A DNA stretch of 64,000 bases from Devosia aurantiaca (GCF_011058215.1 NZ_JAALFG010000004.1:124001-188000), one strand, 5' to 3'; shown: positions 30,021 through 40,294, counted from the stretch's first letter. Notes: generated by a model from the letters alone, not told the origin. Numbers and translations: made by a program.

Positions 30021-30862
30021 TGGGCAAAATGGCTTCCGCATTAGTCCGTCATCCCTCCGGCCGCATCGGTGTCGCGATCATCGGGCTTTATCTCCTCGCG
30101 GCCATTCTGGGGTCGCTCGGCTTGACGCCACATGATCCGCTCAAGCTCTTTGCCATCGATCGCCTCAAGGGGCCGAACGGCACCTACTGGTTCGGCACCG
30201 ATCTCCTCGGCCGCGACGCTTTCAGCCGGTTGATCATCGGCATACGCCAGTCAATGATCATTGCCTTCGCTGCCGTCGGCATCGCGACCCTTGCCGGCAC
30301 CATCATCGGTCTGCTCTCGGCCTGGTGGGGTGGCATCTGGGATGGCATCTTCATGCGCATCATGGATGTGTTGCTGGCCTTCCCGGCAATCCTTCTGGCG
30401 CTGTTGATCATCGCCATTGTCGGGCCGGGCACCATGACCAGCGTTGCAGCGATCGCCATCGTTTATACGCCGATCTTTGCCCGCGTCGTGCGTGGACCGG
30501 CGCTGTCGCTGAAACAGCGCGACTTCGTCGATGCCGCGCGCACCTTCGGCAGTTCGCAGGGATTCATCCTGAGCCGCCATCTGCTGCTCAATCTCGTGGC
30601 CCCGCTGGCGGTTCAGGTGACCCTGGCGCTCGCCTGGGCGCTGCTCACCGAAGCGGGCCTTTCTTTCCTCGGCCTTGGCACGCAGCCACCGACGCCCTCC
30701 CTGGGGCTGATGCTGGCCGAAAGCCGCAACCTCATGCAGCACGCACCATGGCTGATGATCTTTCCGGCTTTGACCATCATGCTCGGGATCCTAGGCTTCA
30801 ATCTCACGGGTGACGCCTTGCGCGACATTCTCGATCCACGCACCCAGAGGAGGGAAGCATGA
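30020..30862 (+). CDS. Oligopeptide-type ABC permease, OppC-like, system 2
   Basis: 280 residues starting MGKMASALVRHPSGRIGVAI, with WFGTDLLGRDAFSRLIIG, coupling segment DFVDAARTFGSSQGFIL and LSFLGLGTQPPTPSLG. A GGGGGCG run serves as ribosome site. The stop overlaps the ATPase start (ATGA). Confidence 0.92.
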   Translation: MGKMASALVRHPSGRIGVAIIGLYLLAAILGSLGLTPHDPLKLFAIDRLKGPNGTYWFGTDLLGRDAFSRLIIGIRQSMIIAFAAVGIATLAGTIIGLLSAWWGGIWDGIFMRIMDVLLAFPAILLALLIIAIVGPGTMTSVAAIAIVYTPIFARVVRGPALSLKQRDFVDAARTFGSSQGFILSRHLLLNLVAPLAVQVTLALAWALLTEAGLSFLGLGTQPPTPSLGLMLAESRNLMQHAPWLMIFPALTIMLGILGFNLTGDALRDILDPRTQRREA

Positions 30863-32519
30863 CCAGACTGCTTTCCGTCAAAGACCTTCGGGTCGGCTTC
30901 GGGCGCGACCCGAAGGCCAATGAAGTGGTGAAAGGCGTAAGCTTCGACCTAGACGCCGGTGAAACCGTCGCCATTGTCGGGGAGTCCGGTTCGGGCAAGT
31001 CGGTCACCGCCTTGTCGATCAACCGCCTGGTCGATTTCGGTGGCGGTCGCATCACCGGCGGCAGCATCGCCCTGACGCGCAGCGACGGATCCGTTCTCGA
31101 TGTCGGCCCTGCCGAGGAGCGCGTTCTGCGGAGCGTGCGCGGCCATGACGTCGGCATGATCTTCCAGGAGCCGATGACTTCGCTCAATCCGGTGCACACA
31201 GTTGGCGCCCAGATCGAGGAAGCCTTTCGCCTGTCCAAGGGATTGACCGGCAGCCAGGCGCGCGCGGCAACTCTGGACGTGTTGCAGCGGGTGCGCATTC
31301 CCGATGCCCAGTCGCGCCTCGGCTATTATCCGCATCAGCTTTCGGGCGGCATGCGCCAGCGCATCATGATCGCCATGGCGCTTGCCGCAAGCCCGCGCCT
31401 TCTGATCGCCGACGAACCGACGACCGCCCTTGACGTGACCGTGCAGGCACAGATCATGGCGCTGCTAGCCAAGTTGCGCGCCGAGACCGCATGGCGATGA
31501 TCTTCATCACGCACGATATCGGCCTCGTGGCGGGCATTGCCGACCGCATCATGGTCATGCAGAACGGTGTCGCCGTCGAACAGGATGTGGCCGATCGCGT
31601 GCTCGACCATCCGCAGCACGACTATACCAAGCATCTCCTCCGTGCCGTGCCGCATTTTACCGCCGGTCAGTCGGTGCGGGCTGCCGAAGAAGGCAAGCCG
31701 GCGCGAGACCCGATCGTCACGGTCGACGACCTCGTTGTCCGCTTTCCTGTCGGCAAGGGCTGGCTCAAGCCGAAGGGTGCCATCCATGCCGTAGATGGCG
31801 TTAGCTTCGATCTCGTGCCCGGCGAGACGCTGGCCATCGTTGGTGAAAGCGGATGCGGCAAGTCGACGACAGCGCGCGCCTTGCTGGGTCTTAATAGCGT
31901 CACCCGCGGACGGATCGTCGCCGGAACAGGACACTCCAAGCGTCCCGTGCAAATGGTCTTCCAGGACCCGTTCGCATCGCTCAATCCCAGGCTCAATGTC
32001 GAGGCCTTGCTCGCGGAGCCCGCCATTGCCAACGGTCAACGGCTCGATGATGCCTTGCGCAAACGCATGGCATTCTTGCTCGACCGCGTCGGGCTGCCGC
32101 AGGACGCCCTGACACGCTACCCGCACCAGTTCTCCGGCGGCCAGCGGCAGCGCCTTTGCATCGCCCGGGCGCTGATGCTGAACCCGGATGTCGTCGTACT
32201 CGACGAGGCCGTATCGGCGCTGGACGTCTCGGTGCAGGCGCGCGTGCTCGATCTGCTTATCGACCTGCAAAAAGAGTTTGGCCTCGCCTACCTTTTCATC
32301 TCGCACGACATGGCTGTGGTGGAGCGCATTGCGCATCGAATTGCCGTGATGTTTGCCGGTCAGGTAGTGGAGATCGGCGACGCGCGTTTGGTGCTATCGG
32401 AGCCGCAGCACAGCTACACCAAGCGCTTGATCGCTGCCGTGCCGGCAGTCGAGCGGCGGCGTCAGCATTTCACTGTCGACATGACAGGTGCCGTCGCTGG
32501 TGCGGCCCCCTGGCTTTGA
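30859..32519 (+). CDS. Fused dual ATPase of Opp-type importer, system 2 (frameshifted)
   Basis: About 553 residues after repair, both nucleotide-binding domains in one chain. Domain 1 has [28 protein letters not shown] and [12 protein letters not shown]. One missing G at 31489 truncates it at ETAWR; repair gives [15 protein letters not shown] and continues. Domain 2 has [29 protein letters not shown] and [12 protein letters not shown]. System 1 uses two separate ATPases, so the two Opp systems are not simple tandem duplicates. Confidence 0.9.
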
Positions 32520-32582
32520 GCCGCCAGCAGCGCGATGGCGCGAAGCAGGCGAGGATCATCGCGTTCGTATCGAGGAAACAGC

Positions 32583-33575
32583 ATGACATCGGTTTCGACA
32601 AAGCTCGACCGCGCCTTCTTGCATCTGGAAAAGGCCATCGAGAGCGGCCGCATTCCCGGCGGCGTCCTGGGCGTCATCGACCGCGATGGCAATCGCGCCG
32701 TGCGCGCCATGGGTGAGGCGCAAACCGTGCCCAAGTCGCGTCCGATGACCGAGGACACCTGGTTCGATCTGGCGTCGCTGACCAAGGTACTGTTCACCAC
32801 CGAACGCATTCTGGTACTGGCCGAAGCCGGCCGCATCGATCTCGACGCGCCGTTGACCAGCGTCATTCCCGACTATAGGCACTACAATCTCGACAACTGG
32901 GAGAGGAAGATCACCTTCCGGCAGTGCCTCGGTCACCAGACGCCTTATCCTGCGGTCTTTCCGCTTTATACCTATGGCCGCGATCCCGACCTATTGCGCA
33001 CCTTCCTGCTCCAGCACGAATTTGCGGCTGGCCCGGCGGTCTACTCCGATATCAATTTCATTCTCCTGGGGCTGGCGCTGGAGCGCATCGACGGGAGGTG
33101 GGTCCGCGAGATGGATCCGGGTAGAGGCTTTGCCTGGGCCGCTGACCCGCAAAAAGCTGCCGCAACCGAGGATTGCTACTGGCGCCATCGAGTGCTGGTG
33201 GGCGAAGTGCACGATGACAATTGCTCGGCGCTCGAGGGGGCAGGGCATGCCGGGCTTTTCGGCACTGTTGCCAGTGTGCTCGACTTTGCACATGGCAAGC
33301 TGACATCCGCCGGTCCGGATGCGCTGATCCGCACGCCGCTTTCGGGTCGCCGCACGCATGGCTGGGAGCGGCCCTACGAGGGCTGGTCAGGCGGCGAACG
33401 CAACTCGCACCAGACGATCGGCCACACTGGCTTTACGGGCACCGGGCTCTGGATCGATTTCGAGCGCGGCCATGCCTGGACGCTTTTGACCAACCGGGTG
33501 CACCCGACGCGCCATTTCGACAGCGGCATCCTGCCGCTGCGCCGCGCCGTGGGCGACGCCATCAATGCCGCATAG
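32583..33575 (+). CDS. Serine hydrolase, beta-lactamase/penicillin-binding-protein family
   Basis: 330 residues. The three active-site boxes are visible: SLTK (nucleophile Ser and Lys), YSDIN (the YxN-like box) and HTGFTG (the KTG-like box), plus [22 protein letters not shown] at 32583 follows GAGGAAA. No signal peptide is evident, so it would act in the cytoplasm. Between two peptide importers and anmK it may be an esterase, amidase or peptidase acting on imported muropeptides or D-amino-acid peptides. Antibiotic resistance is not implied. Confidence 0.82.
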   Translation: MTSVSTKLDRAFLHLEKAIESGRIPGGVLGVIDRDGNRAVRAMGEAQTVPKSRPMTEDTWFDLASLTKVLFTTERILVLAEAGRIDLDAPLTSVIPDYRHYNLDNWERKITFRQCLGHQTPYPAVFPLYTYGRDPDLLRTFLLQHEFAAGPAVYSDINFILLGLALERIDGRWVREMDPGRGFAWAADPQKAAATEDCYWRHRVLVGEVHDDNCSALEGAGHAGLFGTVASVLDFAHGKLTSAGPDALIRTPLSGRRTHGWERPYEGWSGGERNSHQTIGHTGFTGTGLWIDFERGHAWTLLTNRVHPTRHFDSGILPLRRAVGDAINAA

Positions 33576-33585
33576 GGAGACGACA

Positions 33586-34704
33586 ATGGAACCGATCTGG
33601 GCTGTGGGGCTGATGACCGGCACCGTGTTGGACGGAAATATCGACGTCGCCCTGCTGCGCACCGATGGGGAAACGGTCGAAGAGTTTGGCGCCTATACGC
33701 TTGCGCCCTATCCGCAGTCGATCCGCGACACGCTCGAAGAAGCCCTGTCGCAAGCGCGGCAGTGGAATTTTTCCGGCGCCGAGCCTGCCATCTTTGCCGA
33801 AGCGGAGGATGCGTTGACCCGCGCGCAATCGGCTGCCGTCCTCGACCTCGTCGCCGAGGCGGGCCTGCGACCGGAAGACATTGGTGTTATCGGATTTCAC
33901 GGCCAGTCGGTGCTGCATCGCGCGCCGCAACCGGGCCGCATCGGCGCCACGCGCCAGCTCGGCAATGGCGCGCTGATGCATGAGCTGACTGGCATCAAGG
34001 TGGCCTACGATTTTCGCTCCGCCGACGTTCGTGCAGGAGGGCAGGGCGCTCCCCTGGCCGCGCTCTATCACCAGGCCCTGTTGCGCAAGATCGGGGCGAC
34101 CGACGGCAAGACTGCTGTCCTCAATCTCGGCGGCGTCGCCAACGTTACCTATTGGGACGGTGCCGATACGCTGATTGCCTTCGATACTGGCCCCGCCAAT
34201 GCGCCGATCAATGACTTTGTCAAAGGCCTTGGCATGGGGGACATGGATGTCGACGGCGCCATGGCCCTGCGGGGAACAGTGGACGAAGAGCGGCTCGCTC
34301 GGCTACTGACCCATCGCTATCTCTCCGCACCTTTCCCCAAATCGCTCGACCGCTTCGACTTTTTGTCTTCGATGGCCGACGGGCTTGGCGCCGAAGACGG
34401 CGCCGCCACGCTCACCGCCTTCACGACTGGGGCGGTCGGAAAGGCGCTCGACCTTCTGCCGCAGCGTCCTGAGCGCTTGATCGTGTCCGGTGGTGGGCGA
34501 CACAACCCGGCGATCATGGTCATGCTCGATAAGCGTGCGCGGGTCGAGGCTGTACCAGCCGAAGCGGTCGGCTGGCGCGGCGACGCCATCGAGGCGGAAT
34601 GTTTCGCTTTCCTGGCGGTGCGAGTGCTCCGCGGCCTGCCGATCAGCTTCCCGACCACGACTGGTGCGCCACATCCGCTAATTGGCGGCGTCTTGGCGGC
34701 CTGA
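33586..34704 (+). CDS. anmK: Anhydro-N-acetylmuramic acid kinase
   Basis: Opens and phosphorylates 1,6-anhydro-MurNAc to MurNAc-6-P, the MurQ substrate. 372 residues, full length. The phosphate loop reads [16 protein letters not shown], a variant of the usual [28 protein letters not shown] and [13 protein letters not shown] (catalytic Asp retained, Gly to Ala nearby) follow, then [12 protein letters not shown] at 33586 follows GGGAGACG. Same operon direction as murQ, closing the recycling route. Confidence 0.92.
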   Translation: MEPIWAVGLMTGTVLDGNIDVALLRTDGETVEEFGAYTLAPYPQSIRDTLEEALSQARQWNFSGAEPAIFAEAEDALTRAQSAAVLDLVAEAGLRPEDIGVIGFHGQSVLHRAPQPGRIGATRQLGNGALMHELTGIKVAYDFRSADVRAGGQGAPLAALYHQALLRKIGATDGKTAVLNLGGVANVTYWDGADTLIAFDTGPANAPINDFVKGLGMGDMDVDGAMALRGTVDEERLARLLTHRYLSAPFPKSLDRFDFLSSMADGLGAEDGAATLTAFTTGAVGKALDLLPQRPERLIVSGGGRHNPAIMVMLDKRARVEAVPAEAVGWRGDAIEAECFAFLAVRVLRGLPISFPTTTGAPHPLIGGVLAA

Positions 34705-34706
34705 CC

Positions 34707-35129
34707 ATGGAGGGACTGACGATCGAGGTGACTGAGGTACCTAGTGCCGATGACCTCGAGCTGATTGGAAACTCACTCGCCGACTTCAACCACAATGACG
34801 TCGGCCCCTCCAACAAGCTGCCGCTCGCCGTATTCTTGCGCGCTCCAGGCAGCGTCATCGTCGCCGGCATTTCCGGCTACACCGCCTGGGATTGGCTTTA
34901 CGTCCAGTGGCTGTGGGTCGCCGAGCAGCACCGCGGGCAAAAGCTTGCGGCGCGGATGCTCGCGGCTGCAGAAGCCGAAGCGCGGCAACGCGGTTGCCAC
35001 GGTTCTTACATCGACACCTTCAATTCGCTTGCGCTCAAAACCTATCAGCGCTCTGGCTACAAGCCCTTTGGGTCGTTGCCGAACTTTTTACCAGGTCGTA
35101 CCCGCACGTTCCTGCAGAAGAGCTTGTAG
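34707..35129 (+). CDS. GNAT-family N-acetyltransferase
   Basis: 140 residues with the acetyl-CoA binding block WVAEQHRGQKLAARMLAAAE and the C-terminal NSLALKTYQRSGYKPFG. The start at 34707 lies directly behind the anmK stop. The acceptor is unknown. Position suggests an amine released during muropeptide or amino-sugar breakdown, but this is conjecture. Last gene of the plus-strand recycling operon, convergent with treZ. Confidence 0.85.
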   Translation: MEGLTIEVTEVPSADDLELIGNSLADFNHNDVGPSNKLPLAVFLRAPGSVIVAGISGYTAWDWLYVQWLWVAEQHRGQKLAARMLAAAEAEARQRGCHGSYIDTFNSLALKTYQRSGYKPFGSLPNFLPGRTRTFLQKSL

Positions 35130-35152
35130 CTGGCGGGCGGCACCCCGTTAAT

Positions 35153-37018
35153 CTATCGGGGCTCGCTCTTCAGCAAGACAGCGCAGTCGCTGGGCAGGAT
35201 CCAGAACTTTTCGGGCTCTACGGGACGACGACCCGCGCCATCGTAGTCCGGGTGTTCGCTCGACCAGGCGGGGACCCACTGATGCCCCCGCGGCGGGGCG
35301 ATCAGGGGCTCGGCAACCACGGACATGTGGAGGTCCCGGCCAAGATTGAGCAGAAGCACGCGGTGACCTTCTGAGTTCGGCGTCAGGTAGCGCAGCAACA
35401 GCGCGCCGTCACCGAGAACCGCGCCGTCGATGCGGCGCTCGCTGTTCTGCGAGAAAGTAGGGTCGCTTTTGCGCAGCGCCAGGAGATCTCGGTGCAGCTT
35501 CAGCAGACCACTGTGCCTCTCGGCCTCCTTCCAATCGAGCTTGCTTCCCTCGAACGTCTGACGGTCGGTTGGGTCGGCAAGGCGTTCCAGCATGACGGGA
35601 TCAGCAACGCCGGGAAAATTCTTGAGCGACTCCTTGCGTCCGTTCGAGACGAGATCGGCCGCGTCGCCGTCTATGCCGAAGAAGTAGAGAAAGGGGTTGG
35701 AGGAGCCGAACTCCTGGCCCTGAAAGAGGCAAGGGGTCTGCGGCCCGAGCAGCAGCAGTGCCGTCACGGCGCGCAGCCGGGCGGGTGACAGCAGCGACGT
35801 CAGGCGCAGGCCTTGTGGCGAGTTGGCGACCTGATCATGGTTCTCAAGGAAGTGGATGAAGTGCTCGGGCGGCGTGTCGAGATTGTCCGTGCCGTAGGCG
35901 GCATCGCGCTGATCCGAACGCTGGCCATGGTAGAGGAAGCCATATTTCAGCGACGAAACGATCTCCTGCGGCGTGCCGAGATAGTCGCGGTAGTAGAAGT
36001 CGTTGTGCCCCGTGGCCGCGACGCGGACGGCATGCTGGAAATCGTCGTTATACATGCCGTCGAGCCCGTAGCCGCCCTGGTCGGGGGCATCGATCATCTT
36101 GTGTTCCTGGGGCTGGTTCTCGACGATGATATAGGCCGATCGCGGTGCAGCTGCCTCCCGCACTGCTCGTGAGAGCTCGGCAATGATATGCTCGTCGCTG
36201 CTGTCGAACATGGCCTGTGCCGCATCGATGCGCAGCCCGTCCATGTGGAATTCGGTGATCCAGTAGACGGCGTTCGCTACCACGAAGTCGCGAACCGCAT
36301 GCGCGTGCTCGCCGTCATAGTTAAAGCTTGCGCCCCACTCGTTCTCGTAGCGGTCGGTGAAAAAGTGCTCGCTATAGGTGCGATAATGGTCGCCGAGGCC
36401 GACATGGTTGTAGACCACGTCGAGAATAACCCCGACGCCCAGCCCATGCGCGGCATCTACGAAGGCGCGGATGTCCTCTGGCGTGCCATAGGGCGCGAAA
36501 GGTGCGTAGGGCAGGGTTGTGTCATAGCCCCAACCGAAGGCGCCCTTGAAAGTGCCGATCGGCATGATCTGGATCACCGTAACCCCGAGCCCGGCGAGAA
36601 ATTCCAGCTTCTCGCGCGCCGCAGTCCAGGTGCCTTGCTGCGTGAAGGTGCCGATATGAAGCTCATAGACCACCTGGTCGCGGGTGGTGGGACCGGTCCA
36701 CGCAGCGTCCGTCCAATCGAAGTCGTTGGACACGACGACAGATGCGCCATCATTGCCATCGGGCTGCAAGCGTGAGGCCAGATCGGGGATTGCCTCGCCA
36801 GCATCGACCCTCACCTTGTAGCGCGCGCCTGCACCGATGCCAGCCGCATGGGCGCTGAAACAGCCGTCTTCCATGGCTTCGAGCGGGAATGTTCCGCCGC
36901 CCTCAACTTCGACCACGACGCGTTTCCGCCCTTCCGCCCAAACAGTGAACCGCGTTCCGTTTGCGTCCGGGATGGCGCCTAGAGGTCGTCTGGAGGTCAT
37001 GTATTTGCTCTGATGCAA
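35153..37018 (-). CDS. treZ: Malto-oligosyltrehalose trehalohydrolase
   Basis: GH13 enzyme that releases trehalose from maltooligosyl-trehalose. 621 residues from TTG 37018, or 615 from ATG 37000. An N-terminal CBM48-like domain (residues about 8-95) precedes the barrel. The barrel holds ILDVVYNHVG, nucleophile region GLRIDAAQAM, acid/base YIIVENQ and FLENHDQVAN. TTG has GGAGG eight bases upstream, but that GGAGG pairs with CCTCC in a tight hairpin. The ATG has no clear site, so the start is uncertain. treY and glgX partners are not in the window. Convergent with the GNAT gene. Confidence 0.92.
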   Translation of the reverse strand: MHQSKYMTSRRPLGAIPDANGTRFTVWAEGRKRVVVEVEGGGTFPLEAMEDGCFSAHAAGIGAGARYKVRVDAGEAIPDLASRLQPDGNDGASVVVSNDFDWTDAAWTGPTTRDQVVYELHIGTFTQQGTWTAAREKLEFLAGLGVTVIQIMPIGTFKGAFGWGYDTTLPYAPFAPYGTPEDIRAFVDAAHGLGVGVILDVVYNHVGLGDHYRTYSEHFFTDRYENEWGASFNYDGEHAHAVRDFVVANAVYWITEFHMDGLRIDAAQAMFDSSDEHIIAELSRAVREAAAPRSAYIIVENQPQEHKMIDAPDQGGYGLDGMYNDDFQHAVRVAATGHNDFYYRDYLGTPQEIVSSLKYGFLYHGQRSDQRDAAYGTDNLDTPPEHFIHFLENHDQVANSPQGLRLTSLLSPARLRAVTALLLLGPQTPCLFQGQEFGSSNPFLYFFGIDGDAADLVSNGRKESLKNFPGVADPVMLERLADPTDRQTFEGSKLDWKEAERHSGLLKLHRDLLALRKSDPTFSQNSERRIDGAVLGDGALLLRYLTPNSEGHRVLLLNLGRDLHMSVVAEPLIAPPRGHQWVPAWSSEHPDYDGAGRRPVEPEKFWILPSDCAVLLKSEPR

Positions 37019-37031
37019 GGAGGTTGCCTCC
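37019..37031 (-). promoter_or_regulatory. Hairpin covering treZ ribosome binding site
   Basis: GGAGG-TTG-CCTCC on the plus strand forms a small stem on the treZ transcript in which the GGAGG ribosome site is paired. It could lower treZ translation, or simply mean the ATG at 37000 is used. Confidence 0.35.
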
Positions 37032-37227
37032 GAACGGGCAGGGCATCGCCGGGTTCCCGTCGCAGAGCTTAAGAAGTGACCGGCTCAGCCACGGGTGTGA
37101 GGAACTGGTTGGCAAACGCGCCGTTAACGCAACCGATGGCGGTTCTGCGGCCCGAGCCTGTAGGGCGGTTCGTTCGTGTTCCCCCTCAAGCGACCTCCCA
37201 AAAGGCTCTCGGCCAAAGGATAATCAT

Positions 37228-38325
37228 ATGCGCAGCCTGCTTCTCGCCACAACCGCGCTAGCCGCCCTTTCCATGCCTGCGTTAGCGCAGGAAGAACCTC
37301 GCACCGTTGAAGACGATGTCGCCACCAGCAAGGATAGCGGCACCGTCGATCGCTCCAATCCTGAAATGGCGCAAGTCATTACCAAGCTGATGGAGCTTGG
37401 TGCCAAGCCGGTGCATACGCTCGACGTTCCCGCTGCCCGGACGCAGCCGACCCCCGCTGATGCGGTCAAGGCCGTGTATCTTGAAACCACCGGCAAGCAG
37501 CCGTTCCCCGAACCCGTCGGCAAGACCGAAGACATCAAGGTCGATGGCGCCGAGGGCGAACTCGATGCCCGCGTTTATTGGCCTGAAGGCATGGCCGATG
37601 GCGGTGAGGCGCTGCCGGTGATCGTTTATTTCCACGGCGGTGGCTGGGTTATCGCCAATCTCAACGTCTATGACGCGTCCCCGCGGGCTCTCGCCAACCA
37701 AGCCAAGGCCGTCGTTGTCTCCGTACATTACCGCCAGGGCCCGGAAGACAAGTTCCCGGCCGCACATGACGACGCGATCGCCGCCTATAGCTATATCGTC
37801 GAGAATGCCGGCGAGTGGAACGGCGACTCCTCGCGTGTTGCCGTTGCCGGTGAGAGTGCCGGTGGCAACCTTGCCGTCAATGTCGCGATCGCTGCACGCG
37901 ATCAGCAGCTGACCGAACCATCGGCCATCCTCGCCGTCTATCCGGTGGCCGGCGATGACCTCGAAACGCAATCCTACATTGCCAACCAGAATGCCGTGCC
38001 GCTCGGCAAGGCAGATATCGAATGGTTTGTTGGCCACTACCTCAATGACATGTCGGAAGCGGCCGATCCGCGTATCGACCTCGTCGGTAGCGCCGACCTC
38101 GAAGATCTTCCGCCGGTGACGATTGTCGCGGCTGAGATCGACCCGCTCAATTCCGAAGGCATGACCCTGCGCGACAAGCTCGAAGAGGCCGGTGTCGAGG
38201 TTGCCTATCAGAATTGGAACGGCGTGACCCACGAGTTCTTCGGCATGGCGGCAGTCGTGCCGGAAGCCAAGGAGGCGCAGGATTTTGCAGGCTCCGAACT
38301 GCGCGAAGCGCTTGGCAGCGAGTAA
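37228..38325 (+). CDS. Secreted alpha/beta-hydrolase, hormone-sensitive-lipase family
   Basis: 365 residues with a signal peptide, MRSLLLATTALAALSMPALAQ. HSL-type esterase motifs follow: oxyanion HGGGW, nucleophile elbow GESAGGN, acid EIDPLNSEG, and THEFFGMA histidine. Between the signal and the catalytic core is the cap-like segment AQVITKLMELGAKPVHTL. ATG at 37228 follows AAAGGA. Divergent from treZ, with its own terminator at 38332. Substrate unknown, probably a periplasmic short-chain or aryl ester. Confidence 0.87.
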   Translation: MRSLLLATTALAALSMPALAQEEPRTVEDDVATSKDSGTVDRSNPEMAQVITKLMELGAKPVHTLDVPAARTQPTPADAVKAVYLETTGKQPFPEPVGKTEDIKVDGAEGELDARVYWPEGMADGGEALPVIVYFHGGGWVIANLNVYDASPRALANQAKAVVVSVHYRQGPEDKFPAAHDDAIAAYSYIVENAGEWNGDSSRVAVAGESAGGNLAVNVAIAARDQQLTEPSAILAVYPVAGDDLETQSYIANQNAVPLGKADIEWFVGHYLNDMSEAADPRIDLVGSADLEDLPPVTIVAAEIDPLNSEGMTLRDKLEEAGVEVAYQNWNGVTHEFFGMAAVVPEAKEAQDFAGSELREALGSE

Positions 38326-38331
38326 ACATCA

Positions 38332-38361
38332 AGCCCGGCCGCAAGGCCGGGCTTTTTCTTT
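38332..38361 (+). terminator. Rho-independent terminator after esterase gene
   Basis: Perfect stem AGCCCGGCC / GGCCGGGCT with loop GCAA followed by a T-rich tract, seven bases after the stop. It separates the esterase gene from the next gene. Confidence 0.9.
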
Positions 38362-38382
38362 GTCCATTTTCTTGAGGTCTCA

Positions 38383-40188
38383 ATGAAAAAGCAGATCATC
38401 GCAGCGACGGTATCCGCCACCGCGCTGCTTGCCGCAGCTCCCGTCCTGGCCCAGCCACAAGGCACGATCGGGCAGTATTCCGATGCCACTGTGCAAGGTT
38501 CGATCCTTGAGCCCGAGCCGATCACGGTGAGCGACGATGCCGAACTCGCCGATCTTATCCGGGTGCCGGAAGGCTTTGAGGTCGAGGTTGTTGCGCGCGA
38601 CATGGGCAATACCCGCATGCTCGCCATCCATGGCGACCATGTCTATGCAAGCCGCCGCACCGAGGCCGATATCATCCGCCTCGACGATGCCGATGGCGAT
38701 GGGAAGTACGAAGACTTCACCGTCGTCGCGGGACGGCCCGGCATGCACGGCATCGCTTTCCATGAGGACACGGTTTACCTCGCGACCGTCAACGAGGTCT
38801 TCACCGCCCCGGTCAACGAGGACGGCAGCTTCGGTGAACTCAAGATGATCATTGATGACCTGCCCGATGGCGGCCAGCATGCCAATCGCACCCTGGCGAT
38901 TGGCCCCGACAACATGCTTTACATAACCGTTGGCTCAACCTGCAACGAGTGCATCGAGACCAGCCCGGAAAGCGCCACCATCGTTCGCGCCAATCTTGAC
39001 GGCACGGGACGCGCCATTTTCGCCAGCGGACTCCGCAACACAATTGGTTTCGGCTGGGAACCGGAAACGGGCACGCTCTATGGCGCCGATCACGGTACCG
39101 ATTGGCTTGGCGACGAAGAGCAGCAGGAAGAGTTCAACCTCATCGAACAGGGCAAAAAATACGGCTGGCCCTACGTCTTCGACTTCGGCAATCTTAATCC
39201 ACACATGAACCCGCCCGAAGGCATCACGCTCGAACAGTGGGCAGAGACCAGCGAAGAACCCGAGGTCGGCTACACCGCCCACGCCGCGCCGATGCAGATG
39301 ACCTTCTACAATGGCACCGCTTTCCCCGAGGAATATCGCGGCGATGCCTTTATCGCCATGCGCGGCTCCTGGAACCGCCGGCCACCAAGCGGCTATGAGG
39401 TGACGCGTGTCGACTTCGAAGACGGCAAGCCGGTCAACTGGGATCATTTCGCCGAGGGCTTCCTCGTCGAAAGTGAAACCGGCTCCTATGGCTTCTTGGC
39501 ACGTCTTGCAGGCATCACCGAAACCGCGGATGGCGCACTGCTTCTCGCTGATGATGCCAACGGCATCGTCTACCGCATCAGCTATGGCGAAAGCGCCAAT
39601 GCCGCCGCGACCGAGGCACCGATGCCACCCGACGTAACGGTCAAGCCCGCAGAATCGGACATTGCGATCAACCTCGTGGATGCTGAAGATACGATCGATG
39701 TGTTGTCGCCATCTTTCGGCGATGGCGAGGCGATCCCGCTCAAGCACGCCGCGGAAGGTGACAATGCGTCACCGGCGCTCGAGTGGGGCACGGCTCCCGA
39801 AGGCACGCAATCCATCGTCGTGATCGTCGACGATCCGGATGCTGCCGAACCCAAGCCCTTCGTCCACTGGGTCCTGTTCGATGTTCCGGCCGATGCAACC
39901 GGCATCGAAGAAGGCCTCAGCACCGAGTCAGCGTTGCAAAAGCCGGAAGGCGCTAAGCAGGGCACGAACAGCCGCGGGCAGATTGGCTATTTCGGTCCGC
40001 GTCCGCCGCTCGGCGAGCCGGCACACAATTACCACTTCCAGGTCTTTGCGCTCGATCTTGCCGAACTGCCAGTTGATCCCGGTGCCAAGCGTGAAGATGT
40101 TCTTGCGGCGATGGAAGGCCATGTACTAGCCGAAGGCGAGGTCGTCGGAACCTACGAGCGGCCTGGTCCGGAAGCGCCGCTGAACTAA
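38383..40188 (+). CDS. Secreted PQQ-type sugar dehydrogenase fused to a PEBP (YbhB/YbcL) domain
   Basis: 601 residues. The signal peptide ends APVLAQ. Residues about 50-400 form a beta-propeller of the glucose/sorbosone dehydrogenase family (IRVPEGFEVEVVARDM, SGLRNTIGFGW, GADHGTDWLGDE, RGSWNRRPPSGYEV). Residues about 425-595 form a phosphatidylethanolamine-binding-protein domain with IVVIVDDPDAAEPKPFVHWVLFD (quoted in part) and GYFGPRPPLGEPAHNY. There is no stop or frame change between them. The propeller likely oxidises a sugar or alcohol in the periplasm with PQQ. The PEBP domain's job is unknown. Confidence 0.88.
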   Translation: MKKQIIAATVSATALLAAAPVLAQPQGTIGQYSDATVQGSILEPEPITVSDDAELADLIRVPEGFEVEVVARDMGNTRMLAIHGDHVYASRRTEADIIRLDDADGDGKYEDFTVVAGRPGMHGIAFHEDTVYLATVNEVFTAPVNEDGSFGELKMIIDDLPDGGQHANRTLAIGPDNMLYITVGSTCNECIETSPESATIVRANLDGTGRAIFASGLRNTIGFGWEPETGTLYGADHGTDWLGDEEQQEEFNLIEQGKKYGWPYVFDFGNLNPHMNPPEGITLEQWAETSEEPEVGYTAHAAPMQMTFYNGTAFPEEYRGDAFIAMRGSWNRRPPSGYEVTRVDFEDGKPVNWDHFAEGFLVESETGSYGFLARLAGITETADGALLLADDANGIVYRISYGESANAAATEAPMPPDVTVKPAESDIAINLVDAEDTIDVLSPSFGDGEAIPLKHAAEGDNASPALEWGTAPEGTQSIVVIVDDPDAAEPKPFVHWVLFDVPADATGIEEGLSTESALQKPEGAKQGTNSRGQIGYFGPRPPLGEPAHNYHFQVFALDLAELPVDPGAKREDVLAAMEGHVLAEGEVVGTYERPGPEAPLN

Positions 40189-40278
40189 CCACACGGCGGC
40201 TGGCCTATTCATTGGCCGCCCGTTATTCTCCGCCATTCCATAGGTAAGCACTCGCAGGCATTAGCAATTTGCTTAGCT

Positions 40279-40294
40279 TTGCATACGAATGCAA
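40279..40294. promoter_or_regulatory. LacI-family operator, distal copy
   Basis: TTGCATACGAATGCAA, a near-perfect 16-base palindrome. It is the mirror of the neighbouring site at 40301 with centres 22 bases apart, which would place two repressor dimers on the same DNA face. Confidence 0.8.

Noticed and set aside
32583-33575. Serine hydrolase as a resistance beta-lactamase
   Set aside because: No signal peptide and a peptidoglycan-recycling context. SxxK boxes are shared by esterases and peptidases.
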